Shown here piece after piece: positions 53,123 through 60,294 of a DNA stretch of 64,000 nucleotides. The position numbers were made by a program, and so were the translations under genes. This DNA comes from Shewanella psychropiezotolerans (lineage in GTDB: Bacteria; Pseudomonadota; Gammaproteobacteria; Enterobacterales; Shewanellaceae). The notes under the pieces are model-generated. The model had not been told where the DNA came from, did not search any database, and worked only from the letters and a program-made list of their open reading frames with translations. Position 1 is the first letter of the stretch, and every line of letters starts with the position of its first letter. The stretch is from the NCBI RefSeq assembly GCF_007197555.1, contig NZ_CP041614.1, forward strand, positions 6,372,501 to 6,436,500. The letters run 5' to 3'.

Positions 53123-53188
53123 GCCTCACATGGTGAGGCTAATAGCCTTTCTAATTGCCTCAAATCGGTTTTATCCCGATTTGAGGCA
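53123..53188. promoter_or_regulatory. Two palindromes upstream of the Fic gene
   Basis: GCCTCAC / GTGAGGC (53123-53139, 3-base spacer) and a perfect 13-bp inverted repeat TGCCTCAAATCGG / CCGATTTGAGGCA (53156-53188, 7-base spacer) lie 80-145 bases before the Fic ATG. Both share the TGCCTCA core. They may be operators for the winged-helix domain of the Fic protein. Confidence 0.5.
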
Positions 53189-53209
53189 GTTGATATTCGT
53201 TTAACTGAC

Positions 53210-53490
53210 TGGGTAAAAGTTGGAAGGTGGCGTGTCTCTTTGGGCTGTAGAAGCTAAATCGGAGAGGTAGGTTTTTGCTTTACCAACAGGTGTAGATGCG
53301 GCTGCGAGTTTCGGTTTCAAGGATGAAACCGTAAAGCGGCCAGGGATGGCTTCACAGCGTCTCGCAGAAGCATCTGCACCTACCTCACCGGAGGTGATAA
53401 GTAACAATGAAGGTCCGATTACCTTCAATCCGCCAAATAATAATTAAGCCCAATGAAACCAAAAAGCCATTACCCAAACTTGTTAGCTGA
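53210..53490 (+). repeat. Structured intergenic repeat, copy 4
   Basis: Best-preserved copy. Outer arms at 53288-53308 and 53361-53381 pair at 18 of 21 positions; inner hairpin CGGTTTCA / TGAAACCG at 53312-53331 with an AGGA loop. Then GAGGTGATAAGTAACAATGA and CCAATGAAACCAAAAAG. Between the Fic and HipA-remnant genes. Confidence 0.8.
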
Positions 53491-53515
53491 CAAGTAAGTT
53501 AACTCCAGTTTTAAC

Positions 53516-53887
53516 TCAAAATAGTGAGCTGTTTTCGATTCTACGCTGTGAAAGTGTGCTTTCAACCTCTTTAATTGTCTGTTTAGATACGCCAATATCT
53601 TTTGCTAATTCAGCAAAACTAGCAGTGATATCAACGATCTCCTCTATAAGCTGCTTGGCCTCTTGCCAGCGGTTAAAGCCTGCGGTTTCGGCAAGCTTCT
53701 GAACCGTGGATAATGGGGGGTGCTTCCCATGACCAATAAATGAGGTTGAGTGTTCATTAAAGGGATGTGGGCTGTAGGTAGTATCGTAAAACGGTGCTGG
53801 ACTCCAGCGACCCGAGTCATCTTGCAAAAATGCCCAGTTTTTACTGTGGTCATCTTGATTACTGGCAAAGAAATATAACCAAGACAC
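53516..53887 (-). pseudogene. HipA C-terminal remnant
   Basis: 123 residues matching only the C-terminal kinase part of the HipA toxin: FFASNQDDHSKNWAFLQDD (catalytic-loop region) and GRWSPAPFYDTTYSPHPF. A full HipA has about 400 residues. The first codons (SWLYF) come from a repeat unit that begins at 53874, so the 5' portion was lost when the repeat and transposase region joined here. No hipB partner is visible. Confidence 0.8.
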
Positions 53888-54035
53888 CCAAGATTATTCT
53901 CCGTTAGATAGCCAGTACCGACTAGAGCCTGATTTCCAGATAGAAATATTGAATATAACCAACGGCTATAACCAAGACACCCAAGATTATTCTCCGTTAG
54001 ATAGCCAGTACCGACTACAGCCTGATTTCCAGATA
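53874..54035. repeat. Tandem 69-bp repeat, two units 93 bp apart
   Basis: Unit 53874-53942 and unit 53967-54035 differ at one base of 69. Each begins with the REP-like 23-mer also found inverted at 55240-55262. They lie on the 3' side of the tyrosine transposase gene. Confidence 0.9.
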
Positions 54036-54204
54036 AACTCATTGCGGTATCAATCCACCCACTTGCTTGTCCAGACAATACTCAAATATTCTGTTATGAG
54101 TGAAATTTCGACTACCTCCTTGAAAATAAGACATCAGAAGAACCAAACAGTCATTTGGTAATGCTTAAATACAATAATTTGAAATGGGTATCTCTAACTC
54201 TTGA

Positions 54205-55185
54205 TTAAGCGCTATCTAGCCATCGATGGCAATTGGCTGCACCTTGCCGGCGCTTGCGCTCAAGATGTTCACAATACGCTGTTAATTCTTGGGTGTTGCC
54301 CACAGCCCCTTTGAAAATCTTAGTAAACTCTGTGGTCAGTTTTATCCAGTTTTCTTGCGGGATATTAAGTCTATTTAAAATATTAGCAGACTCTTGACTC
54401 ATAGAGCCTCGTTTGTCTGCTCTGACTATTCGCCCTGTATCATCAACAAGTTGCAGATAATCTTTAGCGCTGAACATGAGTCCTTTAGGTATGCCTTTAC
54501 TCTCATTACCAACAAAGGGCAGCAGTGATGTTGGCTGCTCACCTTTCATGGCAGCTTGGATGCGTTTTTGAATACTAGTGAAGTCTGAGGTTTCCGGTGT
54601 CTTAGCCATCTTAGCGCGGATAGGGTTCAAATCGACATAGGCCATACAGGCAAGTACTGCAGCTTCATCAAGTAAAGCCTGAGACTTGAATCGTCCCTCC
54701 CAGAAACGGCCTTTACACTTGTCCTCGGCATTGGCTCTACGAGCGATAGGTTCGTTGAGTGCCCGCATAAACCAAGAGATATCCATCAGCCTTAAGCGGT
54801 ACTCTTTTACTCGTTTATTGATAATGTTTTGTTGATAAGACTCAAGTGGTTCACCTTTAACAAAATCATGGTTAAGGCTATCGCCTTTAAACAGCTTTTG
54901 CCATTGAGTAACCACTTCTACATCTGACCAATGCTTAGCTAATTCCACATCAATACGTAACACTAGATGTAAATGATTACTCATCACTACGTAAGCACAG
55001 ATATCAATAGCAAACACAGATGCCAGCTCCAGTAGCCGACTTTCAACCCAACCCCGTCTATGCTCATAAGATTGACCAGTATGATGATCGACTCCGCACA
55101 AAAATGCTTTTCTAACACAACGAGATACGCAGTGATAATAGAGTGTGTCCTCTAAACTGACTAACGCTTTTCTTGGTGTTGGCAT
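54205..55185 (-). CDS. REP-associated tyrosine transposase (Y1, IS200-like)
   Basis: 326-residue HUH-type single-strand transposase of the RAYT group. The HxH motif is in VVMSNHLHLVLRID (His71 and His73), and the catalytic Tyr183 is in MAYVDLNPIRAKM; also WFMRALNEPIARRANAED and GRFWEGRFKSQ. Single-copy-like RAYTs act on REP hairpins. Inverted copies of one hairpin-forming sequence lie on both sides (53875-53897, 53968-53990 and 55240-55262). The gene appears intact. Confidence 0.88.
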   Translation of the reverse strand: MPTPRKALVSLEDTLYYHCVSRCVRKAFLCGVDHHTGQSYEHRRGWVESRLLELASVFAIDICAYVVMSNHLHLVLRIDVELAKHWSDVEVVTQWQKLFKGDSLNHDFVKGEPLESYQQNIINKRVKEYRLRLMDISWFMRALNEPIARRANAEDKCKGRFWEGRFKSQALLDEAAVLACMAYVDLNPIRAKMAKTPETSDFTSIQKRIQAAMKGEQPTSLLPFVGNESKGIPKGLMFSAKDYLQLVDDTGRIVRADKRGSMSQESANILNRLNIPQENWIKLTTEFTKIFKGAVGNTQELTAYCEHLERKRRQGAANCHRWLDSA

Positions 55186-55239
55186 AACACCCCCTCCTCA
55201 ACAACTCTTACTTAAACGTAGTCAAGGGATCTTCATCTG

Positions 55240-55262
55240 ACAATCCTGGGTGTCTTGGTTGT
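55240..55262. repeat. REP-like hairpin, 5' side of the transposase
   Basis: Inverted relative to the copies at 53875 and 53968, core CCTGGGTGTCTTGG. The ends pair (ACAATCC with GGTTGT); in the other copies ATAATC pairs with GGTTAT, so the second base pair has changed on both sides, supporting a real hairpin. Confidence 0.7.
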
Positions 55263-55297
55263 TCTTTCTTAGACAATATCGAGAAATTGTCGATGGC

Positions 55298-55723
55298 GTG
55301 ATTAATATATTTACCCCCACAGTACCAAAAGAGGGGTGGGTTCGAACGATTAGAAAAGCGCTTGATATGTCAGGCGCCCAACTCGCTGTTCGTGCAGGGA
55401 TGACCAGGAATAGAGTCTCTGTTCTTGAGAGGCGAGAAGCTGGAGGGGATATAACACTCAACCAGCTAAAAGCATTAGCAGATGCTTTGGATTGTGAGTT
55501 CTCATACACACTAAAGCCTAAGAAGGCAGTGGCTGAGACTATTAGCGATCGAGCCCTTAAAATTGCCTCAACGGAAGTTAGAAAGGCTTCTAAGAATATG
55601 TTTTTGGAAGCTCAATCCATTAGCAAGGACAAGGAGCAGTATTTGATTGACGAGCTGGCTGAAGAGATCATGCGTGAAGGCGGCCGCAAGTTATGGTTGC
55701 AGAGTAAGGACGAGAAAGCTTGA
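55298..55723 (+). CDS. Mobile mystery protein A (XRE-type regulator), N-terminus probably lost
   Basis: Antitoxin-like DNA-binding partner of a Fic protein. From the GTG at 55298 it has 141 residues: PKEGWVRTIRKALDMSGAQL, helix-turn-helix AVRAGMTRNRVSVLERREAG, then LKALADALDCEFSYTLKPKK, as in the mobile mystery protein A family. Family members usually start about 20-25 residues earlier; here that part is replaced by the REP-like repeat. The frame is open up to a GTG at 55250 inside the repeat. Its stop overlaps the start of the following Fic gene by four bases. Confidence 0.75.
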   Translation: MINIFTPTVPKEGWVRTIRKALDMSGAQLAVRAGMTRNRVSVLERREAGGDITLNQLKALADALDCEFSYTLKPKKAVAETISDRALKIASTEVRKASKNMFLEAQSISKDKEQYLIDELAEEIMREGGRKLWLQSKDEKA

Positions 55724-56323
55724 TTATTGATGAGCCAGATGGCGCTACACCGCTCGATCCTGATGATATGGAAGGGTTGAAACACGCGCACGTCACAACA
55801 AGAGACCAGCTTAATGAACTTGAGCAAGCCAACATTCTTGCAGGGCAGATGTGGGCTAGCTATAGGACAGATCTAACCCTTGATTCCATCTTCTCTACAG
55901 ACTTTGTTCTGGATCTACATCAAAATCTATTTGGTGATGTTTGGATGTGGGCTGGGAACATAAGAACTCGCGAGCTTAGCATTGGATGTGATCCGCTCCA
56001 GGTTCGAGTAAATCTTGGCAACTTTCTTGAAGATGCGAAGCTTTGGATAGAGTATGAACACTACTCAAATCTAGAGCTTTGCGCTCGTATACAGCACAGG
56101 CTTGTATGGATTCATCCGTTTCCAAATGGCAATGGCAGGCATTCTCGTATTTTTACTGACGTCGTTCGTATTTTTCTATTGGATAGAGTCACCTCTAATA
56201 TGGGCCAAAGGAGATCTTGCTAATATAAGCAATGAGCGCAGTGCTTATATCTCTTGTCTTAAAGAAGCTGATAAGGGCGACTTCGCCCCTTTCGTTGAAT
56301 ATCTTGAGAGTATGGGTAATTAA
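55720..56323 (+). pseudogene. Mobile mystery protein B (Fic domain), frameshifted
   Basis: Fic/Doc-type protein coupled to the preceding regulator. It starts EPDGATPLDPDDMEGLKHAH and holds the motif HPFPNGNGRHSRIF (residues 131-144). The frame then ends early at 56223, but a second frame from about 56190 carries the expected C-terminus (WAKGDLANISNERSAYISCL to VEYLES). A one-base loss near 56190-56212 explains this. The catalytic motif precedes the break, so a shortened active product is conceivable. Confidence 0.75.
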
Positions 56324-56329
56324 CCTCTT

Positions 56330-56515
56330 ATGAAGAGGCTATATAGATACACTGTATTTTCCGCCACAGCTACTCGTTTCAGCGCTTCTGAATGGGATAT
56401 CGAAATAGGACATGACGAAGACAGTATCACTCTATTTGAATCTGACGATCCCAAAGCTCTAATGCCTTTCCTTGAAAATAGTCTTTCCACACTCGCTATT
56501 TCAGAAACGACCTAA
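56330..56515 (+). CDS. Small hypothetical protein
   Basis: 61 residues, acidic, no signal or membrane segment, starting 6 bases after the end of the Fic pseudogene with no good RBS. I recognise no family; it may be spurious. Confidence 0.3.
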   Translation: MKRLYRYTVFSATATRFSASEWDIEIGHDEDSITLFESDDPKALMPFLENSLSTLAISETT

Positions 56516-56516
56516 T

Positions 56517-56620
56517 TAAGTCGAAGAGGTGATAAGTCACAATGAAGGTATTACTCGCTTCAATCCATCAAACATTCAACCAGCCAAATGAAACGAAATC
56601 CTAACCTTCAAAGCTATTTG
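56517..56620 (+). repeat. Structured intergenic repeat, copy 5 (right half only)
   Basis: Matches the right half of the copy at 53210: GAGGTGATAAGTCACAATGA, CTTCAATCCATCAAACA and AAATGAAACGAAATCCTAAC. The hairpin half is missing. Confidence 0.7.
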
Positions 56621-56848
56621 CCACACTTGGTGCTCTTCATGTGAGGTGACAAGTGAATCAATTTGTATTTTTATGGTTTCAGCTGTTCTGTTGTCACATT
56701 CCCTTCATTTTCTTTCTCTATGGTTGGTGGCTTTTAGTGAATGATATGTCGTCTATCAAAGGTTTTCTGTGGCCAACTCTGGTGTTCGTCCAGATAAATA
56801 GCCTTAGTGATAGCTCGTCTGGTATTAGATAAAGAAGTAGGGAATAAA

Positions 56849-57853
56849 ATGAAAATTAAAACTGGTCTCTTGTCTGCGCTGATTGCTCAAGCTCTATTGG
56901 TTTCCGCTCCTGCTGCGGCGTTGAATATTGTGTTAACTAACGACGATAGCTGGAATACCCATAACATCAAGGCGATGAAAGAGGCGCTGGTTGCTAAAGG
57001 GCACGATGTGATAATGGCAGCGCCTTGTACTGGGCAGAGTGGTAAGGGCGGCTCATTTGGTTTCTTTAAATCGGTGAAGGTGGATGAGACTAAGGCCGAT
57101 CAGTATGAGTTCTGTATTGGGGATGTGGATACTAGCCAAGCTTTCGAAGATTATGTCGAAGGCACGCCGGTTATGTCTGTCTTGTATGGCATAGATGTCG
57201 CGGCGCAGAAGAAGTGGGGTAAGGCGCCGGATCTAGTGGTTTCCGGTCCCAATGAAGGCAATAACTTAGGTTATATGAATAATAACTCCGGCACCTTAGG
57301 AGCGACCATGATTGCGCTCAGTCGTGGTATTCCGGCTATCGCAGTGAGTGGCAGTGAGAACTCTCTGTCAGATGCCACTCAGGGGCCTAAGATTGCCAAT
57401 GTGGTGGTGAATGTGATCGATAAGCTGGAAGCCAGCCGCGCTGATAATCAGCCGCTTCTGCCAGCTTACATGGGGCTAAACATCAATACGCCTCAAGATA
57501 TCGATGCCAGCTTAGGTTATCGCTTTACCGATGTGGGTTGGAACGGTGGAGGTATAGCGCTTAAGTTTGTCGAAGATTTCAGTGAAAACGAGATGATAGT
57601 CGGCTACTTCGCGCAAATCCTGTTTGATCAGGGAGCCGCCGAGTCTATGGAGCAGGCATTAGCCATGGCCAAGGGAATGTTGCAAGGCAAGCAAGGTATC
57701 GGTTTCGCTCCAAGTGACGTGAATGACAGCAATGAAAACTCCGAAGGTGTCGCAGTTAAGAATGGCTACATCACGATCAGTACCATAGACGGCAGTGTGC
57801 AGGCGACCAGAGCTAAGGTTGCCCTGACTCAACAGCGTTTGTCTGGCTTATAA
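56849..57853 (+). CDS. SurE-family 5'/3'-nucleotidase with signal peptide
   Basis: 334 residues. A signal peptide (MKIKTGLLSALIAQALLVSA, cut near PAAA) precedes a SurE fold: LNIVLTNDDSWNTHNIKAMK with the metal-binding DD, VSGPNEGNNLGYMNNNSGTLGA-type motif and ALSRGIPAIAVSGS. Ordinary SurE is cytosolic and shorter, so this is an exported phosphatase acting on nucleotides or other phosphate esters in the periplasm. The ATG at 56849 has GGGA upstream and starts the signal peptide; an in-frame upstream start adds 14 residues. A lipoprotein gene follows after 15 bases. Confidence 0.88.
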   Translation: MKIKTGLLSALIAQALLVSAPAAALNIVLTNDDSWNTHNIKAMKEALVAKGHDVIMAAPCTGQSGKGGSFGFFKSVKVDETKADQYEFCIGDVDTSQAFEDYVEGTPVMSVLYGIDVAAQKKWGKAPDLVVSGPNEGNNLGYMNNNSGTLGATMIALSRGIPAIAVSGSENSLSDATQGPKIANVVVNVIDKLEASRADNQPLLPAYMGLNINTPQDIDASLGYRFTDVGWNGGGIALKFVEDFSENEMIVGYFAQILFDQGAAESMEQALAMAKGMLQGKQGIGFAPSDVNDSNENSEGVAVKNGYITISTIDGSVQATRAKVALTQQRLSGL

Positions 57854-57868
57854 GCGAAGGACCAGAAT

Positions 57869-58543
57869 ATGAAAAAGTGTCTTATAGGCCTGGTTAGCCT
57901 GGCGTTTTTGGCCGGTTGCAGCAGCGATAGCGATGATAATAAAGCGCCTCAAGTGTCGGGTGTTTTCTCTGGTGTGACCTATAGCGAAGCGGGAACGCCG
58001 TTGAAGGTGACAGCTACGGCAATCAATTTAGCCGCCTCCGATCTAATGCCTTCTAAAACAATTGTCACCCTTTGGGATGAGAGGGATCAACAGGTAAGTT
58101 ACTCTGGGATTTATCATCAGGATTCAAATAAGCTGACCTTTGCTAATGAGCAATATGAGTGCATCCCGGATAATAATCTGTGGCTTTGCTCATCAGTGGT
58201 TGAGAGCTTCACTCTATCTAAAGTGACACAAGAGGCGGTAAACATAGATCTTGTACTCGGTAGTTATAGCGCTCTGTTTGAGTCTGAGCCATACCGCGTC
58301 GTCATAGCAGCAGATAATAAATTAACTGTCTCTGGTGCAGGCTGTGAGGCGAATGGTTCAATATCCTATGAGCTTAACGAGCAGGTGTTGATGTTTGAAC
58401 TGGCCGATAACGCGCTGCAAGATGCATGTGGCTTCGATAATCTGACTGGGATCATGAGCTATATCAGTGATAACGATGAATTGTTCAGCCTTGAATTTCA
58501 AACCGTTAATGCTGAGATTCCGACGACTTGGGTAAAGCTGTAA
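57869..58543 (+). CDS. Hypothetical lipoprotein
   Basis: 224 residues with a lipoprotein signal (MKKCLIGLVSLAFLAGC, lipid on Cys17), then an acidic beta-rich domain with several Cys. No family recognised. It is almost certainly co-transcribed with the SurE-like gene, 15 bases away, and may work with it in the envelope. Confidence 0.75.
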   Translation: MKKCLIGLVSLAFLAGCSSDSDDNKAPQVSGVFSGVTYSEAGTPLKVTATAINLAASDLMPSKTIVTLWDERDQQVSYSGIYHQDSNKLTFANEQYECIPDNNLWLCSSVVESFTLSKVTQEAVNIDLVLGSYSALFESEPYRVVIAADNKLTVSGAGCEANGSISYELNEQVLMFELADNALQDACGFDNLTGIMSYISDNDELFSLEFQTVNAEIPTTWVKL

Positions 58544-58560
58544 TACCATAGGATTAATAA

Positions 58561-58620
58561 AATAGGGATAGTTTATATGTTTACTATCCCTATTTTTGTC
58601 GGACTTTAAGTCCGTTTTTT
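58561..58620 (+). terminator. Two consecutive hairpins after the lipoprotein gene
   Basis: First a 12-bp perfect stem AATAGGGATAGT / ACTATCCCTATT (58561-58594) followed by TTTT; then CGGAC / GTCCG (58600-58614) with TTTTTT. The second overlaps the last codons of the convergent gene on the minus strand. The first may serve both directions. Confidence 0.75.
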
Positions 58621-59046
58621 ACAAGTACTATATTTCAAAATGGCTTTATCAATCGATTCAAAAACAGCTACCTCTAAGGCATACTGCCACTCACTCTTAG
58701 AAGAGATAATATTGGTGTCTACCTCATTAGAGCGGAAATAGGCTTTCTCACCTTTATTGGTAACCTGAATGACTGCGTTTGCACTTATAATCAGATGGTT
58801 ACGACCTAAATATGCTTTTTTTAGTTCGATGTTTAGTGGGTTATCTGATTTGGGCTCTTTATTATAGTGTTGATTAACTAGTAATTTTAATGCTTCAAGA
58901 TCCAGAATGTTTCTATCCTTTACTCTCTTTGAAATATCAAAATTAATTGAAATATCACAAGCTTTCAGGTCAATTTGACTGGTTGAACTACAAGCAGTCA
59001 AACTAAGTATGAGTAAGATAAGCGGATATTTCACAATTATATGCAA
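58606..59046 (-). CDS. Hypothetical lipoprotein
   Basis: 146 residues with a lipobox near residue 19 (LILLILSLTACSS). The mature part is beta-rich, about 125 residues. No family recognised. The ATG overlaps the end of the gene upstream on the same strand by 10 bases, so the two are probably translated together. Confidence 0.7.
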   Translation of the reverse strand: MHIIVKYPLILLILSLTACSSTSQIDLKACDISINFDISKRVKDRNILDLEALKLLVNQHYNKEPKSDNPLNIELKKAYLGRNHLIISANAVIQVTNKGEKAYFRSNEVDTNIISSKSEWQYALEVAVFESIDKAILKYSTCKKRT

Positions 59047-60071
59047 ACAACTTTTATGTCTGACTCTGTGTTAGGCATAGAACATAGCGCTCCAGCTCTG
59101 GCCCCACTTGTGAATCGAATGATTTTTCTACTGTCACTTTCACTTACTAAAATTGATTTATGGTAATTAGGATAACCACTTGGTGTTGTACCTATTTTCT
59201 CATATTGTTTAGGATCTGTTCTATCTTCTATGTCTGTCTCGATAATGGAAAATAAATCCTGAATTCCACTCCTAAGCCCTTTATTTAAAGTGCCTTTATA
59301 TTCTTGGTTCCAAGCTCTTGCTGCAATATCTACAGATTGGTCGTGATCTAAACTGGTATTTTTGGCTTTCCTGATCTGTTTCCTCAGTCTCATTTTATTC
59401 TTATGTGAGCTTTGATAAGCATCACTTTTACTGGTAAATTTTTCATTTAGCTCTGTTATTTCTTTATCTATATCTGCTTGGCTTTTTATTGCAAGGGGCA
59501 GAGATGTCCCAAAATAGGTGAAGCTATTTTTATATAGTGTTTTTGAGCTCTTTTTTGTCTTCCCATGTTCAGATAGGGTCACAGCTGTTTCGATTAGCGG
59601 TGTTCTGAAATCAATGTCAAGCTTATAATTCGTTGATAGTAAGAGATAACTCTCACCAACTTCTAATCTGTTTTTTAGTTCATCTATTGATTTTATGGTT
59701 GTTATAGAGCCTATATGTACTTGGTCATCTAATTTTTTGCGTATCTCTTCTTCAAAGAGGAGATCGAAGTCCAAATCTAGTAACTGGTTCCTTATCTCTA
59801 CTAGACTGTCATTCGCTTTTTCTGCGTTTGACTGATTTATCGATGAATCAATCGCCCCACCTACTAATGCACCTATCAGTCCAAATTGTGCTGAAACTGC
59901 AGAATTATTACTGATTGGATATAATGCTTCGATTTCATCCTGTGAGATCAATGAATAGACATTTATTGATTTATTTGTGAGCGGTGCATTTAAAGGTTGT
60001 TTCGCTGGTGTTGCGGTACAGCCACTCACTAAAAAAGCGATGAAAATGGCCGGAATTATTCTTATTAACAT
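59037..60071 (-). CDS. Hypothetical lipoprotein
   Basis: 344 residues. Lipoprotein signal with Cys18 (IFIAFLVSGCTATPAK), a Gly-rich hydrophobic segment FGLIGALVGGAIDSS near residue 62, a helical middle and a basic coiled-coil-like stretch at 205-240. No family recognised. The ATG at 60071 has AGGGA upstream and starts the signal; the frame extends 12 codons further. AT-rich. Confidence 0.7.
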   Translation of the reverse strand: MLIRIIPAIFIAFLVSGCTATPAKQPLNAPLTNKSINVYSLISQDEIEALYPISNNSAVSAQFGLIGALVGGAIDSSINQSNAEKANDSLVEIRNQLLDLDFDLLFEEEIRKKLDDQVHIGSITTIKSIDELKNRLEVGESYLLLSTNYKLDIDFRTPLIETAVTLSEHGKTKKSSKTLYKNSFTYFGTSLPLAIKSQADIDKEITELNEKFTSKSDAYQSSHKNKMRLRKQIRKAKNTSLDHDQSVDIAARAWNQEYKGTLNKGLRSGIQDLFSIIETDIEDRTDPKQYEKIGTTPSGYPNYHKSILVSESDSRKIIRFTSGARAGALCSMPNTESDIKVVCI

Positions 60072-60294
60072 GATGTTCCCTATTATGTTGTTATATTTTT
60101 GCAACATAAATACTACAACTTATGACTGATAATAAGAAGTCTATTTGTAACAAAAACAGAGTTTTGGAATTAAGTCGTCATTGATTTACGGTGTTTTTTT
60201 ATTCGCTACTCAGAGTTGAGTTCAGGATTATAATTTTTGTTTGCCAATCTAATGTTTCAAACTCGTATTAAACAATTTTCAATTGCCATAACGG

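Noticed and set aside
53874..54035. Repeats as a CRISPR array
   Set aside because: Only two long units, no short regular spacers and no cas genes nearby.
53644..54078. Open frame of 144 codons across the tandem repeat
   Set aside because: Its internal repetition is just the duplicated DNA read in frame, and it overlaps the HipA remnant in another frame.
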